This document shows, piece by piece, positions 47,356 to 60,392 of a DNA stretch of 64,000 nt. The translations under genes were made by a program, and so were the position numbers. The notes below the pieces were generated by a model, which worked only from the letters and a program-made list of their open reading frames with translations, was not told where the DNA came from and did no database searches. The DNA is from Glaciozyma antarctica PI12 (taxonomy: Eukaryota > Basidiomycota > Microbotryomycetes > Kriegeriales > Camptobasidiaceae). Location: NCBI GenBank assembly GCA_002917775.1, contig KZ627158.1:406578-470577 (forward strand), in the 5' to 3' direction. Each line of letters opens with the position of its first letter. Positions within the stretch are counted from its first letter, which is position 1.

Positions 47356-50300
47356 ATGGTGGCAACGAACCCTCTCGCCGTCTTCCCAGCTCACCAACCC
47401 TCAGCGCCCTTCAAGTTCGCCGACGAGGAGGAGAACGTCCTAGTCTTCTGGAAGGATATCGACGCTTTCCAGGAGTCGATCCGCCAGTCCGAGGGCAAGC
47501 CCGCCTACTCGTTCTACGACGGACCGCCTTTCGCAACGGGTCTGCCGCATCATGGGCACATCCTCATGGGAACGGTCAAGGTGAGCTTGCGGGTATTCTC
47601 GGAGGGTATGGCAGCGCAGAAAGAGTTGGAGGCAGGGCGAGCGCAACGGTTGGCGTTGTGCGGAGGAGCCGGCAGACGACCTGGAGCAGCTCTCTCCACT
47701 TTCTCTCCGAGCTCGCGGCAGCTTCAGTACAAGCTCCAGAGCCCCCGCTAACCCGTTCTACCCACCCACCAGGACATCGTTACTCGCTTCGCCCACTCGA
47801 ACGGCTTCTACGTCGAGCGTCGCTTCGGCTGGGACACGCACGGCCTGCCCGTCGAGCACGAGATTGACAAAAAGCTCGGTATTACCTCCAAGGCGGACGT
47901 CCTCGCCATGGGAATCGACAAGTACAACGCCGAGTGCCGAGCAATTGTCATGCGATACTCGTCGGAATGGCGCCGGACGGTCGAGCGCCTCGGACGCTGG
48001 ATCGACTTCGACAACGATTACAAGACGCTCAACACGCCTTTCATGGAGAGTGTGTGGTGGGTCTTCGGGCAGCTCTGGAAGAAGGATCTCGTCTACAAGG
48101 GACTGCGCGTGATGCCCTACACGACTGGCTGCACGACGCCTCTCTCCAACTTCGAGGCAGGTCAGGAGTACCGCGACGTCCAGGACCCCGCTGGTTCGTT
48201 CACCTTCCCCTCCCCTTCCTCCCTCTCGCTAACCTTTCCGCGCGCGCAGTTACCATCTCTTTCCCTCTCGTCTCCGACCCCTCCGTCTCCCTCCTCGCCT
48301 GGACGACGACTCCCTGGACTCTCCCCTCCAACCTCGCAGTCTGCGTCCACCCTACGCTCACCTACGTCAAGATCCACGACACGGAGCGCGACGCCAAGTT
48401 CATTCTCTGCGACCAGCTCCTCTCGACGCTCTACAAGGACCCTGTCAAGGCGAAGAAGGAGGGCAAGTACACCGTCCTCGACTCGTACAAGGGAGCCGAG
48501 ATGGCCGGATGGAGGTACGAGCCTCTCTTCGACTACTTCAAGGATCAGGTGCGTCGCTTCTCCCTTCCTCCAGTCGAGCGCAAGCTGACGAGGGACGCCA
48601 AACGCAGTTCGCAGAGCGTGGATTCCGCGTCCTCGCCGACCCCTACGTAACGAGCGACTCTGGAACCGGAATCGTTCACCAGGCGCCGGCGTTCGGAGAG
48701 GACGATCACAGGATCGCGATTCGCGAGAAGATTGTGCGCAAGGACGAGATGCCTCCGTGCCCGATCGACGAGCGAGGCATGTACACGGACGAGGTTGGAG
48801 AGTTCATCCGGGGGATGTATGTCAAGGTGCGTTCCGCTTCATGAGGTGGGAGCGAGAACTGACGAGGATTGGTGGAAAGGACGCCGACAAGGTCATCATC
48901 AAGCACTTGAAGGAGAACGGTCGCTTGATCGTCTCGACGACCCTCTGGCATTCTTACCCCTTCTGCTGGCGGTGCTTACTGCTCCCCAAAGAGCTCGCAA
49001 ACCGTAACTGATGCGCTCATTCCTGCAGCTCGCACACTCCTCTCATCTACCGAGTCATCCCCGTTTGGTTCGTCAAGGTTGAGGGAGTTACCGACAACCT
49101 CGTCGAGAACAATCAGGCCACTCGCTGGTACGCTTCTCGCTCTGCTCTCCTCGCGCATTGCTGACTTTCTCGCCGCTCCAGGGTTCCTGCTGCTGTCGGA
49201 AAGGGTCGCTTCGAGCCCTGGCTCGCCAACGCGCGCGACTGGAACGTTTCGCGTAACCGCTACTGGGGTACGCCGCTACCTCTCTGGGTCAGTGACGATG
49301 GCGAGGAGTTTCTGTTTCTCCCTCCCTCTTGCGCGCGAACCGGATCTGATGCTGAAGGCGCGCAGGTCGTCTGCATCAGCTCGATCGAGGAGCTCAACGA
49401 GGCGTCTGGATGTGGGATCCTTCCTGATATCCATCGCGACAAGATTGACGACATTACGATCCCGTCCAAGATGGGCAAGGGAGTCCTTCGTCGCGTCGAG
49501 GAGGTCTTTGACTGCTGGTTCGAGTCGGGAAGGTGCGTCGTCGCTCCTCGCCGCTGCTTTGCAAACTCACGCTAACGCACGACTCGCATCATAGCATGCC
49601 CTACGCGCAGGTTCACTATCCCTTCGAGAACAAGGAGAAGTTTGAGGCGTCGTTCCCGGCCGACTTCATCTCCGAGGGAATCGACCAGACCCGTGGATGG
49701 TTCTACACTCTCCTCGTCATCTCGACCCACCTCTTCCAGACGGCGCCTTGGAAGAACTTGATCGTCTGCGGCCACGTCCTCGCCAGGTGCGTTTTCGGGA
49801 TCCCCCATCGTGCGCGACATCGAGCTGACGAGGAACGCATGAACGAAGCGACGGCAAGAAGATGTCCAAGAGTCTCAAGAACTACCCCGATCCCAACCTC
49901 ATTGTCGACAAGTACGGCGCCGACGCTCTCCGCCTCTTCCTCATCAACTCGCCCGTCGTGCGCGGTGACAGTCTCCGCTTCAAGGAGGAGGGAGTCAAGG
50001 ACGTCGTCACTCGCGTTCTCCTCCCTTTCCTCAACTCGTACCGCTTCTTCCTCGGCCACGCTAGCTTGCTCAGCAAGGAGGCCGAAGTCGACTTCAAGTA
50101 CGACCCTCACGCGCCCCAGAGTGCGAACGTCATGGATCGGTGGATCCTCGCTAGGTGCCAGAGCTTGATTCGGACCGTCAAGGAGGAGATGGAGGGTGCG
50201 TTCGCACGTTCTCGCTTCGAGATCGGAGACTGACTTGAATTTCTGGCAGCGTACCGCCTTTACACCGTCGTTGGCCGCATGCTCGGCTTGATCGACGAGC

Positions 50301-51475
50301 TTACGAACTGGTACATTCGCTTCAACCGTCGAAGGCTTAAGGGAGAGAACGGACCCGAGGACACCGCCGCCGCTCTCCAATCTCTCTTCGAGGCTCTCTT
50401 CACTCTCGCCCGAACTCTCGTGAGTCCTCCTCCGCGCCGCTGTACACGATTCGCAAGCTGACCCTCGCTTAAACAGTCCGCCTTCATCCCCTTCCTCACC
50501 GAAAACGTCTACCAAGGTCTTCGCACCTACTTCCCTGACGACGTCGCGTCCCTCAACCTCGGCGACGACCTCCGCTCCCTCCACTTCCTCCCTTTCCCCA
50601 CCGTCCGCCTCGAGTACTTTGACCCCGTCATCGAGCGCCAGGTCAAGCGCCTCCAAACCGTCATCGAGCTTGCTCGCACCGTTCGCGAGCGCTTCAACGT
50701 CGCTCTCAAGGTCCGTCGTCTTAGTTCCTGTGCTCGCCGCTCCTCGTTGACACGTTCTTCCGCATCGCAGACTCCTCTCAACGAGCTCATCATCTTCCAC
50801 CCCGACCCCGAGTACCTCGACGACGTCCGCTCCCTCCTCCCCTATGTCGAGCAGGAGCTCAACGTCCGCACCGTCACCTTCTCCTCGGACGAAGCGCTCT
50901 GCGGGATCAAGTACAAGGCCGACGCGGACTTGAAAGTCCTCGGCAAGAAGCTCCGCAACAACCTCGGGCGCGTCAAGGCTGGCCTCGCCAAGATCACGTC
51001 CGAGGACGTCAAGAGCTACCTCTCTACGGGGACGATCTCGATCGACGGTATCGAGCTCGGAGAGGGAGACCTCACTGCCAGTCGGTACGTCGAGCTACCT
51101 CCGCACTCGGCGGACGGCTCGCCGCACTACGAGACCAACACGGATAACGACGTCGTCATCCTCCTTGACGTCCTTCGTCGTCCGGAACTCGAGCAGGAGG
51201 GAACGGCGCGCGAGGTCATCAACCGCGTGCAGCGACTGCGCAAGAAGGCGGGATTGGTGGCGACGGACGATATCGATGTCTTCTACAGCTTTGCGAAGGG
51301 CGTTGGGGCCGAGCTTAACGAGATCATCGTTCGCTCCGAGGTCCTCATCGTGCGCGTGCTCAAGAAGATGCCGCAGCCGGATCACAAGAGGGACACGTCG
51401 TTGGTGGTGCTCATCGAGGAGGAGCAGGAGATTGGAGACGAGAAGCTCATGTTGACCTTGGTTAAGATGAGTTGA
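47356..51475 (+). CDS. ILS1: Cytosolic isoleucyl-tRNA synthetase
   Basis: Charges tRNA-Ile with isoleucine for cytosolic translation. Class I signatures are clear: the HIGH box as [16 protein letters not shown] near residue 60, the editing-domain [15 protein letters not shown], the ILVM tail of the editing site [28 protein letters not shown], and the KMSKS loop as [14 protein letters not shown]. The anticodon-binding and C-terminal domains follow ([24 protein letters not shown]). About 1,080-1,100 aa, the size of eukaryotic cytosolic enzymes, without a mitochondrial presequence. About twelve introns; the first (from 47581) is near 190 nt. At 49309-49365 a 57-nt stretch looks like an intron (GATCTGATG...GCAG) but lacks a usable GT; read through, it adds 19 residues in frame. 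Confidence 0.95.
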
Positions 51476-51622
51476 AAGTAGATTGTCGGTATTCGCAAGA
51501 GGTTCGCAGCGGTTCTTCGAGAGCTCGAGAGCAGGAGCGAGGAGCGCAGGCACTCTCCGTTGGAATCCGAATGCGTCGTTCAACAGCTGGTGATACACTC
51601 CCTCCCTCGCACTCCCCCCTCC

Positions 51623-52482
51623 TCACGCAAAGCTCCCAAACCCCATCGCCTTCATGATCTCCTCATCCGTCTGCGCCGGCACGACCGCCTCGACCTTCTT
51701 CTTCTTCTTCGCTTCCTTCGCCTCGAGTTTTGTCTTGAGTTCCTCAGCCTTGATGTCCTTCATCCGCTGCTCAAAGTCGTACTTCTTCGTGTCGGTCACT
51801 TCGGCCGTCTTGGCTCTCAGCTCCGCAATCTTCGCCCTCACGTCGTTGAGGGACGACTTGACGACCTTGGTCGTCTGACCCAGCCTCCTCAGATCTGCAC
51901 ACAAAGTCGTGAGCTCAGCCATGCGCAAGGAGAGGAGGAGGAGGAGAGGACACACGACTCCGCCCATTGATATGATCCAAGTACCCGACGCTATCCTTGC
52001 TCGTCCTCTTGCACACATCGCAATAGAAACCAGGCTGCCCCGCCGCCCCCGCCGCCGCATTGATAATGACCGTCTTGCCAACATTCTTGTTGAGCTCGAG
52101 AGGGACGTCGCGCGCTTTCATCAGCTCCGTAGGCTTGGGCAAGTCGTCCTTCTTCCGCGGTGGTTTCTTCCCTGCGTGCGGGCGTTAGTGTGGAGAGGAG
52201 GAGGGGAGGCGGGACGGACCTTTGCGTGCATACGCCTCCGCTTCGACGGCACGCTCCTGGTTCTCGCGGTCCTGCACGTCGTGGTTAAGCGCCTGGTCGA
52301 GTCCACCGAGAGAACAGAGCGAACCTTCTCACGAGCTTTGGAGGTGAACTCGTCCTGGTCCCAAGTCTTCCTGAACCCGGTGTCGGACTGGCAGAGGCGG
52401 GGCGTCAGCGGTAGCGCGGGCGAGCGGGCGAGCGACGTACAGTCTTTCCGGTAGTTCCGTACGCTCCTACTTTCTCTGACAT
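51623..52482 (-). CDS. SNU23: U4/U6.U5 tri-snRNP zinc-finger protein Snu23/ZMAT2
   Basis: Snu23 is a small tri-snRNP component that joins the pre-B and B spliceosome with Prp38. It starts MSEKVGAYGTTGKT, then FRKTWDQDEFTSKAREKD and a Lys-rich KKPPRKKDDLPKPTELMKARD. A matrin-type C2H2 zinc finger reads FYCDVCKRTSKDSVGYLDHING (Cys-x2-Cys, with the His pair). A coiled-coil follows (DFEQRMKDIKAEELKTKLEA), then a basic run and the end DEEIMKAMGFGSFA, as in ZMAT2. About 200-230 aa, the family's size. Four introns. It converges with ILS1, with 147 bp between the stops. Confidence 0.94.
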
Positions 52483-52689
52483 CGTTGTCGGGGTGTGCGG
52501 GAGAGGGCGCGGGGGAGGGAGAGAGCGGAGTCAGAGAAGTCGTCGAAGTTTAGGGGGCTTTCCTCTCCTTTCTTTCCCGCGAGTGGCTGATGAGTGGATG
52601 AGGTTACAGAGCTCAAGGGGATACAGAATGATTAAGGGTCATGCTAACACAAAGGGGGAAGGAACGGGTGCTACGAAGAGCTCTATAAT

Positions 52690-54937
52690 CTATGAATCGG
52701 AATTGACCTCCTTCTGCTCCTCCAACCCCACCTCCGTCGAGCGCAACCGCTTTAACGGCCCACCCATGTACCACACCACAAACGGCAGCAAAACCACCGC
52801 CAGTCCACTGCACATGGCACAAAAGGCGATCCACCCGTTGCGGATTCCAATCCCTTCGATGACTTGGCCTGCGAAAACGATTCGATGAGCTGCGGTTCGG
52901 GGGCGACGGAAGGAGGACTTGCCGGCGATGATGGGACCGATGAAGGAGCCGATTGAGTAGCACATGTTGAAGCACTGCGGGTAGGGTTAGTCGTAGAACC
53001 GAGGTCGAAGCAGGGGAGAACGTACGCCGTAGACGTGCGTTGAGACCAGTCCTGGCGTGTAGGAGACGACGATCGAGAGGTCTTGCATGACCGGCGTGAG
53101 GAACATTGCGAGCGAGGTGCCTGCAGGAGAGTCAGCGCTTTGCTCCAGAATCGCAGCGTCCGGAACGTACCGATCAGCGCGAGGAAAAAGATGAAAAGAG
53201 GGAGAGGTCCCTCGATAATAATAATACACACCGCCGGCGTAGCGAGGACTAAGCCGATGGAGGCAATGCCTTTCGCTCCCCATCTATCGCAAGCCTTCAA
53301 AGAATGCGTGAGCGCAGCTCCGAAAACGTGAGGGAGATTAACGAACCCATCCTGCGATTGGAGACATCTGGAGAGTATGGGTGAGCGGGAGAGGGCAAGG
53401 AGAGCTGCGAGATAACGTACGAAGAATCCGGGCACGACTGCTCCGATAAAAACTAGTCCCGCTCCGAGAGAGTCGAGGCTGTACTCGTATTGAAGCCAGA
53501 GCACCATCTGCAAAGGATCGCGTCAGCACAAGGAACGCTACGCAGCTCAAAACAAACTCACCCCCGTGTCGAGCAAACCACCAAGAATGATACCGTCGAG
53601 GAGCGACAACGCAAAGAGCGTTAAAGGCCTCCCCTCGGTAACCATTTTCAACAACCCACTCCAGACCGTCGGTTTGTTCCCCTTCTCCGACTCCTTCTCA
53701 TCGTCGAGCGGCACGTTGGCCAAAAGGGCCGAAGGAGGGGAGCCAGAGGCCTCCTCGGCCAGAGCAAGCTGGGCGGGTGGCGAAGAGGAGCTGTATTCTG
53801 GGGCTTCGAAGCCGATGATTTCGTGTCCTGCTGCGATCCATTTGATCGCTTCGCGCTTCTCGATGATCATGAGGCGGAGAGCGAGGTCGACGAAGACTGC
53901 GAGGAGGGGTGAGTTTGTGATTGGAGCGAGGGGGAGGGACGTACCGAGGCAGAGAGCGAAGACGAAGGGAGCTCGGTAGCCTAGGCGTTCGTAGAGCACT
54001 CCACGTAGGAATCGAAAACAGGGTTAGCGAGGAAGTAAAGCAGCGTGTGGGAAGGACGTATCTACCGGAGGTCCAATCAGCTGGCCCATACTGAATCCGA
54101 TCATGATGTACCCCATCACAATTCCGAACCGCTCCTTCGGGATGCTGTCGACGGCGAGAGCGAGTCCGAGCGTCCAGATTCCCGTTCCAGCGACACCTTG
54201 CAGAATACGTGAGACGAGGAGGGCTTCATCGAGACCACAACGGTCAGCTTGGGCTAAACAGGGGAACGAAGAGGACGCACCTTCGAACGACTCAGTCTCC
54301 ATGAATAAAACGAGCGCTCCTGCCATGAACAAGAGTGCGAAGACGAGTGGACCACGACGTTCGGTAATCTTGGCGCCTATCCAAGCCTGCGGAGTCTGTT
54401 AGCTCCCTCTTCGAAGCGAGCCAGTTGCTCTGCTGCTTACGATCGGCGGGCTCGAGACGATGAGTCCTGCACGAAGCTATTAGCGTGCTGTGGGACTAGC
54501 GGAGAGCCAGGGGCCGGCACCAGGAAGAGGAGGAGGAGGAGCTACGAACCTCCGGCGTAAGCTGCGACGAGCCATCCGGTTCGCGAAGGGATGTTGTCGT
54601 AACCGAGAACCTCGAGACGGAAGGGAACCACAGGGACCTGGGGACGAGTAGGGTCAGCGCGTCCTCCCTCTGCGCACCTCTCGATCGAACGTACCACCAG
54701 ACCGTAGCCCGACAGATCAACTAGGATACCGAGTGCGACGGTGAAAGCGATGAAGGTGGTGCTGGTAGGAGAAACTCCGTCAGCGCTCCCATTGCGTACC
54801 AACAACACCGACTCGGACCAACAACACCGACTCGGACGAGCTTACGAAGTGCGGAAGCGAAGGAACAAGGGAGGTGGCTTCGAGTAGTCGGTGTGGCGGC
54901 GCCACGGTGGCGTCAAGTTCTTCAGGAAAGACAGCAT
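52690..54937 (-). CDS. Major facilitator superfamily transporter (DHA-like)
   Basis: A twelve-helix transporter, probably a proton-coupled drug or small-molecule exporter. The first exon gives MLSFLKNLTPPWRRH, a cytosolic end rich in basic residues. Helix 1 is FIAFTVALGILVDLSGYGLV, followed by the loop VPFRLEVLGYD. Helix 2 leads to the MFS motif A variant WIGAKITERRGPLVFALLF. Helices 4-5 have RILQGVAGTGIWTLGLALAVD and KERFGIVMGYIMIGFSMGQLIGP (the motif C region). A Ser/Glu-rich central loop follows, then six more helices (ending FCAMCSGLAVVLLPFVVWYM) and a short acidic tail. The layout resembles fungal DHA1/VMAT-type carriers. The substrate cannot be told. About twelve introns. It diverges from the RING-finger gene. 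Confidence 0.88.
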
Positions 54938-55385
54938 CGAGCGAGCAGGGTGAGTGGGAGAGTCAGGCCACTTTCAGGCCACTGCCAGCAACTCAGAGTT
55001 TTTTCGATTCCGTTACGTTGTGAGCTTGGCACGAGGAGAAGCGCGCGTCTAAAACCCCCCCGCCTTTCTCGTCCCTCGCAGAATGATGTAGAGTAACGGA
55101 ACGTGTGCTGAGATCTGAGAGAGCAGAGCTAGAGGAAGGAGGAGAGCTGAAGAGAGGAGACAACTAACTCGCTCGGAGCTCCTGGTCGCGCCGGCGCGAG
55201 GAGACGAGTCGGAGTTGACTTTGGGCGTTTGCGTTCTTCGACTCCTTCCACCTTCCCGCCGACCCTCGACACCTTTCCCCAGGCCTCCTGGTCCTATCCA
55301 GCCCTCACAAGCTCACCAGCCGCCAGCGCCTAGCCCAACCAGTGCCACCGCCACCCCTCTCCTCCGGCTACTCTCAGCGGGGACG
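54938..55385. promoter_or_regulatory. Divergent promoter, MFS transporter and RING/TRAF gene
   Basis: The 448-bp spacer between divergent start codons shows a C-rich leader before the RING gene. A repeated CACTTTCAGGCCACT-like unit lies near 54970-54985 (two copies of TCAGGCCACT). No other signal was recognised. Confidence 0.45.
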
Positions 55386-56885
55386 ATGGAGCTCGAGCTC
55401 GACGGCTTCTCCTTTGACTACACAACCGACGTGAATCCCAGTCTAGAATGTGCCATCTGCCGGTCCGTTCCCTCTCTCCGCGCTCAGAGCACCGGCCTAA
55501 CGAACGAAACGCAGCTCCCCCTTCGTGGTCCCCGCAATGTCTCCGACCTGCCAGCACATCTTCTGCAACCTCTGCATCACCCGAGCCCTCGAACTATCTC
55601 CTACATGCCCTATCGACCGCTCGCCACTCGCCTTGGACGACCTCGTTGAGGCCCCGCGAATCATTCAGCAGATGGTAGAGGAGCTGCGAGTCGCTTGCCC
55701 GAACCGGGAGCGGGGATGCAAGGTCGAGTGTGAGAGGGGATTGATGGGAGGGCACCTGAAGGACGCGTGCGAGTTCCGAGCTGGAGGGGGAGTGCACTGG
55801 AAGGGCAAGGGCAAGGAGGAGGATGGGAGGGTCGGCTGCGAGGCGTGTGGAGAACAGGTGCCAGGTCCTCAGCTCCAAGTACGTCCTGCGCCCTCCTGAG
55901 TCACTCAAGAGCCCAGCTAACAACGTACGGCACGCAGGAACACCTCTCGACCTGCCCCTCCTCTCCAACCACCTGCTCCTACTGCGCCACTCCCCTCCTC
56001 CTTCACCTCCTCCCCTCACACCACCTCCTCTGCCCCTCCATCCCCATCCCCTGTCCGCACGCCCTCCACGGCTGTACCTCCCGCCTCCCTCGTTCCCAGA
56101 TGACCGAAGAGCACCTCGAAGTCTCGTGCGCATACGAGCCTATGAAGGAGTTCCTAGATCGGTACGAGGCGCGGATGGGAGAGGTGGAGGGGGAGAATAT
56201 GGTGCTGAAGATGAGGTGCGAGAGGCTGGAGGAGGGGATGAGGGAGATGAGGGAGGTGCTCGAGGGGGTGCGGAGAGGGATGGGAGAGTTCTGGGTCCCG
56301 CCGCTGAGGGAGAAGCGTTCGTACGGAAGGGCGGAGACGAAGGGGTTGGAGAAACTCGATATCGAAGGCTTCTTCGACACGACGACGCTGCAGGACGCCT
56401 TGCCGCCACTCGCCACCTCTCCTCACGCCTCTCCCCCTCTCCCACCGCCCTCTCCCCACGCACCCTACGCACCCCACTCCACCCCCACCGTCCTCTTAAC
56501 CCTCTCCACCTCCATCACCACTCTCACCACCTCCCTAGCCTCCCTCGAAGCCCGCCAATCTACCGCCCTCCATTCCGAGACTCTACGAATCCAAGACGAC
56601 GTCCAATCTCTCCGTTCCGTCCTACATGGTATGCGGATGCAGATGCATCACCTTCTTATGGAAGTAGGGCGGTCGAACGTTCCTGGTCCGACGAGGAGAG
56701 TCGGAGAAGGTAGTGGGGATAGTGCGGGGAGCGAGGGGAGTGATGATGAGAATGGGGGGATGAGGTTCGTGGGAGGGCAGTTTGGGGGACCGAGGATGGT
56801 GCCGATGCCGCCGCAGAGGATGGGGATGGGAGGGATTAGTCCACCGTTTCCGATGTATGCGATGGGAGGGGGGATGAAGTTGTAG
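55386..56885 (+). CDS. RING finger protein with TRAF-type zinc fingers
   Basis: Likely an E3 ubiquitin ligase. The RING is split by the first intron: LECAICR, then PTCQHIFCNLCITRAL and SPTCPIDRSPLA, giving the C3HC4 pattern. TRAF-type zinc fingers follow (CPNRERGCKVECERG, HLKDACEF, CEACGEQVPGPQLQEHL, CSYCATPLLLHLLPSHHLLC, HALHGCTSRLPRSQMTEEHL). A coiled-coil comes next (MGEVEGENMVLKMRCERLEE), then a Pro-rich linker, a second helical stretch and a Gly/Met/Pro-rich tail. This is the RING-TRAF-coiled-coil layout of TRAF-like ligases without a MATH domain. Two introns. The target is unknown. It converges with BRE1, 210 bp apart. Confidence 0.85.
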
Positions 56886-57095
56886 GGACCTTTTGCATCT
56901 TGTTGAGTTTCGATATCACGAGGAGAGAGCGAGCTTCGCTTCGGACTGCTCTCCGCGCTTCTCTGCTTTTGCTCAATGCTGCGTACGTCTGTTTAATTGT
57001 CACCGAGCCCCAAGCGTGAAAACGAAACGGTACAGAGGGGGGTAGGTAGGTTCGACTGGAGTAGAGGGGTGTGTACGAAGGAATTGCGAGCACAA

Positions 57096-60000
57096 CTAAA
57101 AGTAGACCTGCGCGCGAGTCCCACGTTAGCCACTCGCGAGGAGAGGAGGCTGAGGAAGGACGAACCGAAGACACGTCGTCCTTTCCGAACGCGATCCCGC
57201 ACGTCGGGCACTTGCGCTGGCGGTTCGAGAGTCGAGCGTCGATGCAGTCCTTGCAGAAAAGGTGACCACAGCGATTGATAATGACTCCCTTGAAGCGCAA
57301 GCTACAAGTCGAGCACTTGAGCATTTTCTGCACCTCGCCATCAGCCCTTGCACGCTTCGGAAGTCGAAACAGGACGCACCGACAAGTCGTCGTTGTACTT
57401 CTTGAGCTCTCGGACTTCGGAAGAATCGTTCGTGTTGGACGAGCTGTGGATCTTAGCGACCTTGAGTTCCCGATCGACGCGCGAGACCTGCTCCTCGATC
57501 CTCTTGCGCGCAGCGATCTCAGACTCGGCTTGCGAGATACGGTCGGCGAGGAGGGAGTTGAGCTATTGCGCATCGAGGTCAGCAAGTATGGAGCGACCGA
57601 AAAGGACGGGACGAACCTCGGTGATGTGCTTGACGTTCTGCTCGTTGCGCATCGTAAGCTCGACGTTCTCCCGCTTGAGCGCCGCGATCCCATCCTGGTG
57701 CGCTCGAACGTTCTTCTGATGAAGCGTAATCTCCTTCTCCGCCGCCGTCTGCGCATACGCCCCATCAGTTCTCCTCTCAATGTAGAGCGAAACGAAACGC
57801 ACGAGTTGAGTCCCAAGACTGTGCTGAAGGTCGTTGGCGCTATCGACGGCTCGTTGCTGCTTCTCGGCAAGCTTAGTGAGGACGACGTTCTCAGCAGCAA
57901 TGGCGTCCTTCTGGCGCATCGTCGCAAAGTATCGGTTGTCGGCCTTCGCTTTCTGCGAACCCTCCACTCTCATCAGCAATCGCCCTCGGAACCGGGACCG
58001 ACACGAGCACGCACCTCCGTGTTGAGTCGCTGGACCTTCTCCTCGAGATTAACGAGGCTAAAGACCTTTGAGCTATTCTGCTCATCAAGCGTCGACCACG
58101 CCGCTGAAAGACGATCGATCTCGCCATACAGCATATTCGTCGCCTGCTCCTTGATCAGCTCCCCCTCGTACGCAGCACAACGAAAGAACGCACATGATCC
58201 TGACTCATAGCCTGCGCCTCAAGCACCTTCAACCTCCCCTCCCTCTCCTCGATCTTCTCCACCAGTTCCCGAATCTCAACGTTCCCTTCGGGCCCCAGCA
58301 GCCCCTCAAGCTTCGAGAGTCGCTCCTTGCACGTCCCGAGTTCTCGCCGAGCGTCCGTCTCGGATTTAGCGATGGTCGAGGCGTCGAAAGTACCGCAGTT
58401 GGAGGAGTAGGACTGGAGTTGGTCGCGCAGGGCTAGGAGGAGGTCTTCGGCGATTCTGGGGTGCGAGAACGTCAGCTTGGACGAATCGGGTAGGAGAAGA
58501 GGGAACGTACTTGAGGCGGCTTTGCAAGTCCTTGACGATGTCCTTCTCGTCCGCGCTCCCGTACAAATCCACCGTCGCCGAATCGCCCTGAGCAGCAGCG
58601 ATTTGCATCTTGAGCCTCCGCACCTCGCTCGAATACGCCGCGATCCGATCCTGTCCCAAAGTGCGCATCAGCTCCTCTCCGACTCCCACGCGAAACCAAA
58701 CTCACCTCGCGCGATTCAGCGAGCGTCTTGAGCTGATCAAGGTTCTTGACCTTCTCCGAATCCTTTGCCCTCAACTCCGTCGACTCGGCTCTAAAGTCCT
58801 CCCTTTGCGAGCGAATGCGCGTCAAGTCCGACTCCTTGAGCAAAAGCCTCTTCTGAATCTCATCAACCTGCTCCGCCGCCTCCCTCTGTTTCGCCAATCA
58901 GTTCCACCCCACAACGAGAATGGAAAAGGACGCACGAAGACCAGCTCCCGAAAGCTCTCCTGCATCTCGCGCAGCCCGTCCGCCTCCTTCGTCGCGCGAT
59001 CCAGCTCGAGCTTCTTCGCTTCGCACTCGCTCGACAGATGTTGTAGATGACCTTGAAGCAGTCGAAACGGGATCGACTCAGCGACGACTTCGTCTGGCAA
59101 TTCGACGAGCTACATTCCTGCGTCAGTCGGCACAGGAAGGAGGGAGCGAGGAAGCACACCTTGGCTTTCAGAGCGTCGAGGTCCATCTTGAGCGTTACGC
59201 GATCGTTCCTCAGCTCTTCGATATCCCTCGCACGCGTCGCGAGCAACGCTCTCAGCTCATCATTCTCAATCCCCGCCGCTCCTCCTCCAGGTGGTTCCTG
59301 CTCGATCCCCAACGCGATTCCCTGCTCCCCGCACATCAGTACGCGCTCCTTATACCGCAGAGACGAGAAACGCACATTCGGCACATTCCCCTCGACCGTA
59401 GGAGTACTCTGCTTCGTAGAAGGCGCTGAACGACCTTCAAGTTGCGCGACGGTCGCTGACTGCATTCGGTCGAACCGCTTCTCGGCGCGAATGAGGTCCG
59501 AATGAGTCGTTTCGAGCTGCTCGATGGTCGAATCATGTTGAGTCCTAAGCAGGCGTAGAGCTTCTTGCGAGCGAAGTGACTGCGATTCCGCGTGAGCTGG
59601 GCTCCGGCGAAGAGGGAGGACGACGTACCTGCTCCAAAAGGTGGCGGCAGGACTGCTCGAGCTCGTCGACTTTCTCAGAGCTCGACGCCGACGAGGGATG
59701 GAGGGAATGTAGGCGGCCGAGAAGGGCTTTGGTAGCTGAGCTACGTTGGGCAAGAGCTTCTTCTAGCTCTTCGTCGGTGAGAGAAGGGTCGGAGACGGAG
59801 GGGGAGGAAGCTGAGAACGCGTAAGGAGGCAGGTCACACGAGTGAGCGTGGGAGGGAGGAACGTACCGGAGTGGGAGTGGCCGTTGGAGGCGGTTGAAGT
59901 GGAGGGTAGGAGGAGGTCGGCTTCTTGTACGAGCTGCAAGAAGGGAAGAGGAAGGGTGGTAGAGGGTGGAGGAGAGGAGCCAACGTCAGTGCGTTCCTCT

Positions 60001-60392
60001 CGAGACACACGTCCAACACGAACCGCCAGACGAGAGACTCCACGCACCTGGTTCCAAGAGTAATCGACTGCACTCAATCGAGCCTCGCACCTAGCGCGCT
60101 CCTTCTCCAACGAGTCGATCGTCCGCTGAGCTCGTTCAAACTTGCGCCGGTACTCTTGCATCTCTCGCCAAATGGCCTCCTTGCGAAAGTTCTGCGTCAC
60201 GCGCAAGCCAAAGTCAGCCTCTGCGTGCGATCCGAGGGTAGGCGGGGGCAGGCGCACCTCGAGGTTGGAATCGTGGTCGACTCCATTGCTCTCCTCGTTG
60301 TCGGACGCTGTTGGACTGAGACGCTGCTTCTTGAGGAGAGGCTGGGATGCCGGGTCAAGAAGAGAGGCCCTCTTGCGCTCGACATCAGTCAT
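57096..60392 (-). CDS. BRE1: Bre1, E3 ligase for histone H2B mono-ubiquitination
   Basis: With Rad6, Bre1 ubiquitinates H2B on transcribed chromatin, which leads to H3K4 and H3K79 methylation. The start MTDVERKRASLLDPASQPLL matches the family, so I prefer 60392; an in-frame ATG at 60629 would add 79 Pro/Ser-rich residues. The body is nearly all coiled-coil (FRKEAIWREMQEYRRKFERA, ATKEADGLREMQESFREL). The C-terminal RING reads LKCSTCSLRFKGVIINRCGH, then LFCKDCIDARLSNRQRKCP and TCGIAFGKDD. The last exon adds only VYF before the stop, close to the VYL or VYF ending of homologues; the intron before it uses a GTTCGT donor. About ten introns. Confidence 0.94.
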
